From: an uncultured Chloroflexota bacterium
Lineage (GTDB): Bacteria; Chloroflexota; Anaerolineae; Caldilineales; Caldilineaceae
Length of the DNA stretch: 44,805 bases
Assembly: GCA_903858085.1 (NCBI GenBank)
Contig: CAIOHJ010000235.1
Coordinates: 1-44,805 of the forward strand
Reading direction: 5' to 3'
Part shown: positions 9,092-16,479 of the stretch, in pieces
Layout: each line of letters opens with the position of its first letter
Numbering within the stretch: the first letter of the stretch is position 1
The notes under the pieces: model-generated
What the model was told of the DNA's origin: nothing
Databases searched by the model: none
The model's input: only the letters and a program-made list of their open reading frames with translations
Position numbers and translations under genes: made by a program

Positions 9092-10348
9092 TTACTCGTA
9101 GCGTTGAATCAGCTGGACGCCCAGCCAGGCACCGGCTGTCAGGCAGAGGGCAAAGACCCAGCCGTTCAACGCCAGGGAAGGGATGGCTGAGAAGAAGGCG
9201 CCGATCGTGCAGCCCATGGCCAGGGTGGCTCCAACGCCCATCAGCAGCCCACCGCCGGCGGCCTGCCAGTAGCGTCGGGGCTGACGCGGGCGGCGGAGCT
9301 TGAATTCCCCCGCAAAGAGCGCCCCTACGAAGGAGCCCATTACCATTCCCCAGACCAGGAAAAGCATGTGGTGCAGCAGCCCTTGTTCGCCGCCGACCTC
9401 CAAGGTGCAGCCGGGCAGATCGGCGGCCCCTTGCAGGGTGCCTGGGCCGAAGCCGAGTGCGTTGCTCAGCCCCAACATCCAGCGCGAGAGTTCGCCGGTG
9501 AATCCCCAGGGGTGGGCAGTGTAGAAAAGCATCACGTTGAGCGCCCCCAGCACCAGCCCTCCGGTCACCACCGGCCAGCCGTGCACAAAGAGCTGGCGCA
9601 GGTTGTCGCCGAGACGTGTGCGAAAGTCCGGCCCCTCTCGTCCTACAAAGGGGCTTTCAGGGATGACAATGCCGCTGCGGCTTTCCCACCAGACGACTGC
9701 CAGGTAGGTCCCGAGCAGGGCCAGCAAGGTAAGCCCGAGGGCACCGCCATGCCCGAGATAGGTGGGAAGCCAGATGCGGGGCCCTTCGGCGATCGAAAAA
9801 TCCCACCACCAGTTCCAGGTATAGGCAGTCCCGAGCAGTCCCAGCAGAATTCCTCCAAAGCTGACCCAGGAGGCCACGTAGCCTTCTCCCATGCGGTAGA
9901 CGCTGCCCGAGACGCACCCGCCTGCCACCACCATCCCAAAACCGAAGATCAGCCCTCCCAAAACCAGGTGTACCCCGATCGGGAGCACGTTGGCCGTGGG
10001 GGGCAGAAATCCCAGGGTGGGATTGGGGATCTGTTTGCTCATGACCAGCCCGAAGCCAACGGTAGCGACCGCCAGCCCCGCCAGCAGGGCTTTGAGCGTG
10101 CGTCCATGCTGCAGCAGAAAAATATCGCGAAAGGCGCTGGCAAAGCAGAGGCGGCTGCGCTGCAGAACAAAGCCAAAGGCCAGCCCGTACCCCCAAAAGA
10201 GCGCCATTTCGGCATCGATGCCAAGCGCAGCCAGCCAGATGCCGGCTGCTGCCAACGTGGCCAGCAGCCCCCTCTGAAGGTGTCGGGGCAGCGGTTGACC
10301 AGCCAGCAGCCCACCACGTTTTTGTCCGAGTCCCAGCGGTTGGTTCAT
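9092..10348 (-). CDS. tsuA: YeeE/YedE-family thiosulfate channel (TsuA-like)
   Basis: A 418-residue, highly hydrophobic protein with two sulphur-transport repeats and about ten predicted membrane segments. Conserved cysteines sit in re-entrant motifs: C68 in RSRLCFASAFRD, C145 in AGGCVSGSVYRMGEG and C380 in GCTIGAFFSAI, as in YeeE, which passes thiosulfate across the membrane by relaying it between cysteines. The start at 10348 (MNQPLGLG) has AAGGAGA upstream; a longer frame reaching 10729 is only the shadow of the neighbouring gene. The TusA-like partner follows and sulfurtransferases flank the pair. Substrate thiosulfate is family knowledge; selenium or other sulfur species are possible. 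Confidence 0.93.
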   Translation of the reverse strand: MNQPLGLGQKRGGLLAGQPLPRHLQRGLLATLAAAGIWLAALGIDAEMALFWGYGLAFGFVLQRSRLCFASAFRDIFLLQHGRTLKALLAGLAVATVGFGLVMSKQIPNPTLGFLPPTANVLPIGVHLVLGGLIFGFGMVVAGGCVSGSVYRMGEGYVASWVSFGGILLGLLGTAYTWNWWWDFSIAEGPRIWLPTYLGHGGALGLTLLALLGTYLAVVWWESRSGIVIPESPFVGREGPDFRTRLGDNLRQLFVHGWPVVTGGLVLGALNVMLFYTAHPWGFTGELSRWMLGLSNALGFGPGTLQGAADLPGCTLEVGGEQGLLHHMLFLVWGMVMGSFVGALFAGEFKLRRPRQPRRYWQAAGGGLLMGVGATLAMGCTIGAFFSAIPSLALNGWVFALCLTAGAWLGVQLIQRYE

Positions 10349-10365
10349 CGCATGTCTCCTTGTGT

Positions 10366-11208
10366 TCAGTGGGGGGATGCCCCGGAAGGTTCGATCGGCA
10401 GGGCTGGGATCGACTGCCACTCCAGCCAGGAACCGTCGTAGAGACGGACGCGCGGGTAGCCCAGGGTGCGCAGCACCCAGTAGGTGTGCGCAGCACGGAC
10501 ACCCGAGCGGCAGTAGGTCACGATTTCTTTGTCGGGCGTAATGCCCGCCTGGGCCAGCTCCGCCCGCAGCTCGTCTGCCGGGCGCATCGCCTCCCAGCCG
10601 CTGGGCACTGCGCCAAACCAGTCCCAGTGGCGTGCTCCTGGCAGGTGGCCAGCGCCATACTCCTGTCGGCCTCGCGTGTCGACCAGTACCAGATCCGGGT
10701 CTTGCAGGTGCTCTTGCAGCCACGCCCACTGGGCCACTGTCTGGTCGGCGCTGTGTGTCTCAAAAGTGCCTGTGGCGGGCGCATCTGCTGCTGCAGTGGC
10801 AGGGCGCCCTTCCGCCAGCCATTGGTCCCAGCCGCCGGTGAGCAGCGCAGCCTGCTGGAACCCATAGCGTTCCAGCGCCCACAGCAGCCGGGAGGCCGGC
10901 AGGCCCCAGTTGTCGTCGTAGGCGACCACAACCATTCCTGGCCGGATCCCCAGCTGATTCATCGCTTTGGTAAAGGCCAGGGGGGGGAGCAACATGCCTG
11001 GCACCTCGCCGACAGTCTCCCCCAGCGACTCCAGCGTGACCTGCACCGCATGGGGCAGATGGCCAAACCCAAAATGGGCAGCGTCGCGCACATCCAGCAG
11101 CCGCAGCGCTGGGTGCTCCAGGTGTTCAGCAACCCAGTCGGTGGTCACCACACGGCCGGGCAGGAGCAGCTCTGGCGCGGCGGCCAGGCGCACATCTTTT
11201 TTCTGCAT
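10366..11208 (-). CDS. Cytoplasmic thiosulfate sulfurtransferase (two rhodanese domains)
   Basis: A 280-residue tandem rhodanese. The first domain lacks the catalytic Cys (AYDDNWGLPASR); the second has VTYCRSGVRAAHTYW. Unlike its paralogue at 7844 it has no signal sequence, so it should work in the cytoplasm, using thiosulfate or mercaptopyruvate as donor. ATG 11208 (MQKKDVRL) is chosen because GAGGAGG lies 9 bases upstream; an ATG at 11217 touches that site and upstream frame extensions run into the terminators at 11266-11331. It is the first gene of the sulfur module and ends 17 bases before the thiosulfate channel. Confidence 0.93.
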   Translation of the reverse strand: MQKKDVRLAAAPELLLPGRVVTTDWVAEHLEHPALRLLDVRDAAHFGFGHLPHAVQVTLESLGETVGEVPGMLLPPLAFTKAMNQLGIRPGMVVVAYDDNWGLPASRLLWALERYGFQQAALLTGGWDQWLAEGRPATAAADAPATGTFETHSADQTVAQWAWLQEHLQDPDLVLVDTRGRQEYGAGHLPGARHWDWFGAVPSGWEAMRPADELRAELAQAGITPDKEIVTYCRSGVRAAHTYWVLRTLGYPRVRLYDGSWLEWQSIPALPIEPSGASPH

Positions 11209-11265
11209 CGACAGCATCCTCCTCAACAATTTCTCCACGACAGGGCGCACAGAGCTGACAGCAAC

Positions 11266-11290
11266 AAAAAACCGCCGGAAGGTCCGGCGG
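11266..11290 (-). terminator. Intrinsic terminator (second of a tandem pair)
   Basis: On the minus strand, CCGCCGGA (11290-11283), a 3-base loop and TCCGGCGG (11279-11272), followed by six T (11271-11266). It lies only about 60 bases before the start of the sulfur module, in its direction of transcription. Confidence 0.85.
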
Positions 11291-11302
11291 TGTGTAGAGA
11301 AC

Positions 11303-11331
11303 AAAAAAGCGCTCAGGGCTGCTGAGCGCTT
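11303..11331 (-). terminator. Intrinsic terminator (first of a tandem pair)
   Basis: On the minus strand, a perfect 10-bp stem (11331-11322 with 11316-11307), a 5-base loop and a six-T run (to 11303). It ends either the transcript of the upstream gene (stop at 11581) or an RNA made from the structured stretch 11340-11450. Confidence 0.85.
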
Positions 11332-11580
11332 GGGTCTCGAGCTTGCCCCACCGGACCTGAGGGTTGCGAAGGCCGGTGAAGTGGGCTACCAGGCTTTGGC
11401 TAGAGCGTGCTCCATTCTGCCAAAGCGGTACCTTCAGGCCTCCGCCATCGACAGTTACAACAACAGATTGAGACAACAATGCCAAAATTGGCAGATTGGA
11501 TAGCCATCATGTCGTACCGCAGGTCCAAAAGGTTGATCTTTGACAACACGGAAATAGAATACACGGAGACTGCAGTGCTG
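11332..11580 (-). ncRNA. Structured non-coding stretch upstream of the sulfur module (candidate leader or small RNA)
   Basis: This is the main part of a 372-base gap (11209-11580) without a convincing gene. On the minus strand it contains a hairpin with stem 11426-11419/11400-11393 (GCTTTGGC/GCCAAAGC), extended by 11414-11409/11406-11401. A second hairpin pairs 11378-11373 with 11354-11349 (CACCGG/CCGGTG), extended by GCCC/GGGC. Both are followed by two tandem intrinsic terminators. I do not recognise a known riboswitch class. Possible readings are a terminator-controlled leader of the sulfur genes, a free small RNA, or the untranslated end of the upstream gene. Confidence 0.4.
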
Positions 11581-12549
11581 TCAAATTGGTGACCCTCCCT
11601 CGAAGGGTATTTTGAGGGAGGGGGGCAGAGCTGCCTCGGCGGAACGACTGGCTGGTGCGTGGTCGAAGCCCAACGGATCGAGGATGCGGTCGAGGTCAGG
11701 GGCACTGGTCAGCAAATTTTTCGCCAGATAGAAGTTGGCAAGCAGCCGGCCGCTGGCAAAGAGTGCAGGTGGCTGTTGGGCATGGCGGTCGAAGAGCGGG
11801 CGTGCCGTGTCAGCGGTGAACAGCGTGAACCCGTCCAGCATGGAGCGCACGGTGGGCAGCGGGAGCCCGCTGCGTTCGGCGACCACAGCCAATCCTTCGG
11901 CAGGATGTTGCAAGCCCCAGGCGGTCGCCTGCTCATGGGCGTGGACCAGGGCAGTCCAGCGGTCGAGGTTTTGTGCGACAGTGGCAGGGGGGGCGACCAG
12001 ACAGTCTACCAACAGCCCGGGGAAGGCTGCGCTGGTGAAGAGCAGGTGCGCACCTTGGGCGATCGCTTCGGGGATGTGGGCTCCCCAGGTATGGCCGGCG
12101 TCGATCGTCCCGCTGGCCAGCGCCTCTGGCACCCGTTCCCCGCGCAGATCCACCAGCTCGACGTCGGCTTCGGTCAGCCCCTGGGCGGAGAGCACCTGTT
12201 CAATCAGGACATGTGGGTACGAAAACAGCGACAGCCCCAGTCGTTTGCCCGCCAGCTCCTGGACGGTGCGGATGTGGGGCTGGCAGACCACCCCGTCCAC
12301 ACCGACACTCAGATCGCTGGCCATCAGCAGACGCAGCTCGACCCCACGGCCGGCCATCAGCAAAACGTCGGCCAGCGACTGAAAATTGCCGTCGATCTCG
12401 CCGGTAGAGAGGAGTTCCAGCGTCTGGTCGTACTCGGCGACGTCGACGATTTCAAACCCTGTGGGCAGCAGCCCCAGGGCTTCCATCCAGTAGAGCGGAA
12501 AGAGGCCTGCCCACAGGGTGCGCGCGACCCGCAAAGGAGTTTTTGGCAT
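11581..12549 (-). CDS. NMT1/THI5-like (NitT/TauT-type) substrate-binding protein, no signal peptide
   Basis: A 322-residue periplasmic-binding-protein fold of the NMT1/THI5/SsuA class. It shows an N-terminal strand-helix (RVARTLWAGLFPLYWMEALG), a VDVAEYDQTLELLSTGEIDG block, the mid-protein VQELAGKRLGLSLFSYPH and a TIDAGHTWGAHIPEAIAQGAHLLF segment. No signal peptide or lipobox is seen at the chosen ATG (12549). The in-frame upstream extension overlaps the GntR gene and looks non-coding. Only 7 bases separate it from the GntR stop, so translation is probably coupled. The ligand is unknown; related proteins bind nitrate, taurine, aliphatic sulfonates or pyrimidine precursors. Without a signal it may act as a cytoplasmic ligand sensor or enzyme. 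The start could also lie elsewhere. Confidence 0.8.
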   Translation of the reverse strand: MPKTPLRVARTLWAGLFPLYWMEALGLLPTGFEIVDVAEYDQTLELLSTGEIDGNFQSLADVLLMAGRGVELRLLMASDLSVGVDGVVCQPHIRTVQELAGKRLGLSLFSYPHVLIEQVLSAQGLTEADVELVDLRGERVPEALASGTIDAGHTWGAHIPEAIAQGAHLLFTSAAFPGLLVDCLVAPPATVAQNLDRWTALVHAHEQATAWGLQHPAEGLAVVAERSGLPLPTVRSMLDGFTLFTADTARPLFDRHAQQPPALFASGRLLANFYLAKNLLTSAPDLDRILDPLGFDHAPASRSAEAALPPSLKIPFEGGSPI

Positions 12550-12556
12550 TGGAGTC

Positions 12557-13195
12557 TCACATAAATTCCAGGGTAGCGACCAATTTTTTTTCGTACCAGA
12601 TGGTATGGTGGTACATCGCCCGGTGAGCGGCTTCGGGGTCGTGCCGTTGCAGCGCTTCCAAAATCTCGTGGTGTTGGCGGGCAGAGTCGACGACCGGCGC
12701 CTCATCTACGTTCCACAAAAGTGTACGAATGCGCATGATCTGTTCTTCCAGCGCAAGGATGATGTCGCGCAGATAGCGGTTGCCGGCAATTGCATAGAGC
12801 TGGCCGTGGAATTGGTCGCCCAGATCGCGGCAGCGGTCGTACTGGCCAGCCTCGAGTGCCGCATCGGCGGCGGCCAGGATCTCAGCCAGGGCGTGCAGCT
12901 GGTCGGCTGTCGCGTTGGCCGCTGCCCGGCTGGCGGTATGCGCCTCCAGCACGGCTTCGGTCTCGACAATGTCCAGCAGGGTCTGGGAAGAAGGGAGCAA
13001 GACCTGTGCCCCCCGTCGACCGTCGATCCGCAGCCACCCCTCCCGTTCCAACCGAATAAACGCCTCGCGCACAGGGGTTGGGCTGATCCCATACCGGGCA
13101 GCCACCTCGCGAATCACGAGGTATTCGCGAGGTTTGATCCCCAAAGAGAGGATCTCTTGTTTCAAGACGGTGAACACTTTGTCGGCCAGGCTCAT
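12557..13195 (-). CDS. GntR-family transcriptional regulator (FCD subfamily)
   Basis: A 212-residue regulator with an N-terminal winged helix (VREVAARYGISPTPVREAFIRLEREGWL-like pattern, residues about 12-75) and an all-helical FCD ligand domain. The FCD domain has the usual metal-binding residues spread through it (Asp/His near LGDQFHGQLY, His in RQHHEIL and His in AMYHHT). FCD regulators usually repress catabolic or transport genes and respond to carboxylic acids or amino acid derivatives. ATG 13195 is preferred for its GGTGAGGA site; ATG 13231 and TTG 13246 are longer alternatives. It sits inside the ABC importer cluster and is the obvious candidate for its control. Confidence 0.9.
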   Translation of the reverse strand: MSLADKVFTVLKQEILSLGIKPREYLVIREVAARYGISPTPVREAFIRLEREGWLRIDGRRGAQVLLPSSQTLLDIVETEAVLEAHTASRAAANATADQLHALAEILAAADAALEAGQYDRCRDLGDQFHGQLYAIAGNRYLRDIILALEEQIMRIRTLLWNVDEAPVVDSARQHHEILEALQRHDPEAAHRAMYHHTIWYEKKLVATLEFM

Positions 13196-13249
13196 GCCAT
13201 CCTCACCGGGCAGCGCATGGGTGGATTCCATAGAACAAAGGTCCAATCT

Positions 13250-14131
13250 CTATCCGCTGTGACGATCCGCGGCTGTGTTTTCAGCCTGGGCGCGGACATA
13301 GGCTGCGAGGTCGGCGTAAGTCCCCCACCACACATCGTCGAATGATTTCATATAGCTGAAAAGACGGTGCAGCATCCGGATGCGCGAGGGCCGCCCCAGA
13401 AGGTTGGGATGGAACGTTGTCGTGAAGAGCCCACCGTAGAAACGCAGCCCCTCAAATTCGTCCCGCCAGATCTGATAGGCATGGTCGACCGGGGCGTTGA
13501 CGCCCCCCCCGTTGGGAAAGAGCGAGCCGCCGAAGAGCTCCCAGTCGTCCAGGATCAAGCTGATTGGGAGTTCGACCAGCGAACCGCGCGGGGTCTCCAC
13601 CAGATAGGGGGTATCGTATTCCATGAGGCTGCTGTCGTACAACATTCCCATTTCGATCATGAGGTCGAGCGTGGAGGCGCGCAGGCCCCATCCGGGCGCG
13701 CTCCAGCCGGTGGGGCGTTGTCCGGTCAATGCGGTGAGAATTTGGGTGCCGCGTTGGAAGACGGCGCGTTCTTCTGCTTCGTCGAGGGTGAAGACATTTT
13801 CGTGGAGATAGCCATGGTGTGCGACTTCGTAGCCGGCGGCCATCACCTGCCGGACCGACTCGGGGTGCAGCTCGGCGACATAGCCAGGGATAAAAAACGA
13901 GGCTGGGACTTCCAGTTCTTGGTGCAGGTCGAGCAGCCGTGGCAGGGCGGTCGAGAGGCCGTAGGCCCCTTCGGAGAGCGCGGCCAGGTGGCGAGCGTTG
14001 CGCGGGTCACCGGCGATCGGGGCTGATTCGCCGTCGACATGCCAGCCGATGGCGACGGCACAGCGTTTGCCCTCGGGCCAGTGAAAGTTGGGCAGGCGGT
14101 GGATTTGATAAGGTAGATCTTGTCGTTGCAT
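13250..14131 (-). CDS. Polysaccharide deacetylase-family hydrolase
   Basis: A 293-residue NodB-fold protein. The metal Asp lies in an atypical WHVDGES block near residue 31, the His pair in VAHHGYLHEN near residue 105, and the later GWSAPGWGLR and TTTFHPNLLGR segments complete the set. The length and the FFIPGYVAE motif resemble the PuuE/allantoinase-like or cyclic-imide hydrolase branch of the polysaccharide deacetylases rather than peptidoglycan deacetylases; there is no signal peptide. It lies 42 bases after the ABC permease gene and before the FCD regulator, so a role in hydrolysing an imported amide or imide is plausible. The exact substrate is unknown. ATG 14131 has an AGGA site; TTG 14149 is an alternative. 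Confidence 0.85.
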   Translation of the reverse strand: MQRQDLPYQIHRLPNFHWPEGKRCAVAIGWHVDGESAPIAGDPRNARHLAALSEGAYGLSTALPRLLDLHQELEVPASFFIPGYVAELHPESVRQVMAAGYEVAHHGYLHENVFTLDEAEERAVFQRGTQILTALTGQRPTGWSAPGWGLRASTLDLMIEMGMLYDSSLMEYDTPYLVETPRGSLVELPISLILDDWELFGGSLFPNGGGVNAPVDHAYQIWRDEFEGLRFYGGLFTTTFHPNLLGRPSRIRMLHRLFSYMKSFDDVWWGTYADLAAYVRAQAENTAADRHSG

Positions 14132-14173
14132 ACGCACAGATTCCTGCAATTCTTCTTGAATAAAAAAGACCCC

Positions 14174-14881
14174 TCAACGGGTTTCAGGCGTGGAGAGGGC
14201 AGTTCCAAAGGAAAAGACTTTGTTCTCCAGATAGTTAGACAGCCAGGAGAGCGCGCCGATCACCAGCATATAGAGAACCGCCACTTCGAGCAGCACTTCT
14301 ACAAAATAGAAGGTATTGTAGATGATGGCGTTGCCGACTTTGGTCAGTTCGTTGACCGCGATCACGGAGAGCAACGCCGACGCTTTGATCACGTTGATCA
14401 GTTCGTTGGTCAAGGCAGGAAGCATGCGGCGGGTTGCCTGCGGGAGCAAGATCAGCCAAAAAGCCATCGGCTCGGTCATCCCTTGTGCCAGCGCAGCTTC
14501 GCGCTGCCCCTTGTGCACTGACTCGATCGCAGCGCGCACAATCTCGACTTCGTAGCCGACTGCGATCACCGTCAGCGCCACAACCCCAGTCCAGTATTCG
14601 TCCAGAAGGATCCCCACGCCGGGCAGGGCAAAGTAAACGACCAGAAAATGGAGAATCTGGGGGGTGCCCCGAATATAGCTGACCAGTCCCTGGATGAGCA
14701 GCTGCAGGGGGCGGGGGCCGATCACCCGCAGCCCGCCCAGCGGAATGCCCAGCACGATTCCCAGCAGCAGCGCCAGTGCGCTGATCTGGACTGTGACCAG
14801 CAGGGCTTGCACCATGCGCGGAAAAATTTCGACCATAAACCGCACGTCGAGGCCAGCAAAGAGCAGCGGTGTGTCCTCCAT
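14174..14881 (-). CDS. Polar amino acid ABC transporter permease (HisM/GlnP family)
   Basis: A 235-residue membrane protein with the His/Glu/Gln/Arg permease (HEAAP) signature: FPRMVQALLVTVQIS start, SYIRGTPQILHFLVVYFALP and the EAA loop REAALAQGMTEPMAFWLILLPQATRRMLPALTNELINVIKASAL. About five membrane helices are expected. The ATG overlaps the stop of the upstream ATPase gene (ATGA), showing translational coupling. It pairs with the second permease at 15730-16395 to form a heteromeric channel. Confidence 0.95.
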   Translation of the reverse strand: MEDTPLLFAGLDVRFMVEIFPRMVQALLVTVQISALALLLGIVLGIPLGGLRVIGPRPLQLLIQGLVSYIRGTPQILHFLVVYFALPGVGILLDEYWTGVVALTVIAVGYEVEIVRAAIESVHKGQREAALAQGMTEPMAFWLILLPQATRRMLPALTNELINVIKASALLSVIAVNELTKVGNAIIYNTFYFVEVLLEVAVLYMLVIGALSWLSNYLENKVFSFGTALSTPETR

Positions 14882-15687
14882 CAGAGCCCTCCCGGCGAAA
14901 AACAGTTCAAAAAGGCCTGTGTGCTGGGGTGCTGGGGCCGGTCAAAAATTTGTTCGGGGGTGCCGACTTCGACGATTCGTCCTTCCTCCAAAAAGCCGAC
15001 CGTGTCAGCGACCTGGCGGGCGAACCCTAGCTCGTGGGTGACGACGAGCATGGTGGTCTGTTCTCTGGCCAGTTCCAGCATGACCTCCAGCACCTCGCGT
15101 GTGAGCCGGGGGTCGAGCGCCGACGTGGGCTCGTCGAACAGCATCAGTTTGGGCTCCATCGCCAGCGCTCGGGCAATCGCCACCCGCTGTTGCTGCCCCC
15201 CAGAGAGCTGCGCTGGCAGTTTGTGTTCGTGGCCAGCCAGGTGGACTTTGGCCAGCAGCTGGCGTGCCTGTGCGCGTGCCAGCGCCTTGGGGCGTTTGAG
15301 GATCCATTGCGGGCCCAACGCAACGTTGTCGAGCGCGCTCAGATGGGCAAAGAGGTTGAACGATTGAAAGACCATGCCGATGTGGCGGCGCTGGCGGGCC
15401 AATTCGCCGCCGCTGGCCTGGATCCAACGCCCGTCGGCGGCAAAACGCCCGCCCATAAACTCACCGTCCAGCCAGATGCTCCCTTGGTCGGGTACCTCCA
15501 GGTGGTTGATACAGCGCAGGAGCGTGCTCTTGCCCGAGCCCGAAGAGCCGATCAGCACCACCCGTTCGCCGCGGCGAACGGTCAACGACGCGTCGACCAG
15601 CGCGGCGGTCGTGCCAAAGCGTTTGTGCAAATGTTCGATGCGCAACAGCACCGGTTCGCTGCTGTGTCCCTCATCCATCGTTTCCAT
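14881..15687 (-). CDS. Polar amino acid ABC transporter ATP-binding protein (GlnQ/HisP family)
   Basis: A 268-residue ATPase with Walker A GSSGSGKS, Q-loop VFQSFNLF, signature LSGGQQQRVAIARAL, Walker B LMLFDEPTSALDP and the switch His in VTHELGFAR. GlnQ/HisP-type features include RQRRHIGMVFQSFNLFAHL. It powers import by the two permeases beside it with the solute-binding lipoprotein at 16480. AGAAGGAGC precedes ATG 15687; ATG 15678 is possible. Confidence 0.96.
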   Translation of the reverse strand: METMDEGHSSEPVLLRIEHLHKRFGTTAALVDASLTVRRGERVVLIGSSGSGKSTLLRCINHLEVPDQGSIWLDGEFMGGRFAADGRWIQASGGELARQRRHIGMVFQSFNLFAHLSALDNVALGPQWILKRPKALARAQARQLLAKVHLAGHEHKLPAQLSGGQQQRVAIARALAMEPKLMLFDEPTSALDPRLTREVLEVMLELAREQTTMLVVTHELGFARQVADTVGFLEEGRIVEVGTPEQIFDRPQHPSTQAFLNCFSPGGL

Positions 15688-15729
15688 GCTCCTTCTGAAG
15701 CGGTGGGCAGCTCTGGCCGCTGTGGGCGT

Positions 15730-16395
15730 TCAGATCGGCTGTCCGCTGCGATAGGTAAAGATCCGTCGTTCCAGATAGGCAGCACCCCAGCTCAGCAGCT
15801 GGATCGTCACAAAGTAGAGCGCTGCCACCAGGATCAACACCTCGGCAAATTTATAAGAAGAGGCAATGATCGCATGGCCGGCGCGTGTCAGTTCGTAGAC
15901 CGCGATGACAGAGAGCACCGACGAGGCTTTGACCAGGTTGGCCAGCTCATTGGTCAGCGGCGGGACCATCCGCCGCGCGGCCTGCGGCAAAATGACCAGC
16001 CACATCGCCAGCCAGCGGGTCATTCCCAGCGAATCTGCTGCCTCCCGCTGCTCTTTGTCGACCGATTCCAGCGCAGGACGGACTATCTCGATCTGGTAGC
16101 CAACCGAGTTGAAGAGCAGCGCCAGAACCCCGACCACAAACAAGGGCAGGTCGATGCCTGCCCTGGGCAGAAGAAAAAAGGCGGCGTAAACCTGCAGCGC
16201 AAAGGGAGTGCTGCGCACCACAAAAATGTACCCGTCGATCACCGGGTAGAAGAGGCGAGGTCCGATCACCCGTGCGATGCCCAGCAGCAACCCAAAAACA
16301 GTGCCAAGCAACAGGGCAAGCACGCTGATTTGGATCGTGGTGGCCAGGGCCCGCAGCAATCTGGGCAGGATTTCCCCCATAAAGCCGATGTCCAT
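15730..16395 (-). CDS. Polar amino acid ABC transporter permease (second subunit)
   Basis: A 221-residue HEAAP-family permease paralogous to the one at 14174. It has ILPRLLRALATTIQIS, FVVRSTPFALQVYAAFFLLP and the EAA loop REAADSLGMTRWLAMWLVILPQAARRMVPPLTNELANLVKASS. The start at ATG 16395 has GGAGGG about 12 bases upstream; TTG 16419 is in frame. An intrinsic terminator lies between it and the upstream binding-protein gene, a common way to make binding protein in excess of the membrane parts. Confidence 0.94.
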   Translation of the reverse strand: MDIGFMGEILPRLLRALATTIQISVLALLLGTVFGLLLGIARVIGPRLFYPVIDGYIFVVRSTPFALQVYAAFFLLPRAGIDLPLFVVGVLALLFNSVGYQIEIVRPALESVDKEQREAADSLGMTRWLAMWLVILPQAARRMVPPLTNELANLVKASSVLSVIAVYELTRAGHAIIASSYKFAEVLILVAALYFVTIQLLSWGAAYLERRIFTYRSGQPI

Positions 16396-16424
16396 TGGCA
16401 GTTGGTGCCCTCCATTCAAAAGTC

Positions 16425-16459
16425 AAAACGGGTGTCGCCGGCCAGCCAGGCGACACCCG
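16425..16459 (-). terminator. Intra-operon terminator between binding protein and permease
   Basis: Perfect 11-bp stem on the minus strand (16459-16449 with 16439-16429), a 9-base loop, then TTTTGACTTTT. It lies in the gap between the solute-binding protein and the permease, and partial readthrough would lower permease/ATPase expression relative to binding protein. Confidence 0.75.
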
Positions 16460-16479
16460 CACGCACGCGCAGAGCGCTC

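Noticed and set aside
11345..11372. Signal recognition particle RNA
   Set aside because: The minus strand contains TCAGGTCCGG as in SRP RNA helix 8, but the matching 3' strand (GGAAGCAGC) and tetraloop are not present and the flanks do not form the expected rod.
11393..11440. T-box leader
   Set aside because: A GGTACCGC stretch resembles the T-box core, but it lies about 100 bases before the terminator instead of within the antiterminator, and the downstream gene is not an aminoacyl-tRNA synthetase or amino acid gene.
11126..11485. Minus-strand frame of 119 codons in the structured gap
   Set aside because: It runs straight through two intrinsic terminators and into the sulfurtransferase gene in another frame, without ribosome site or domain.
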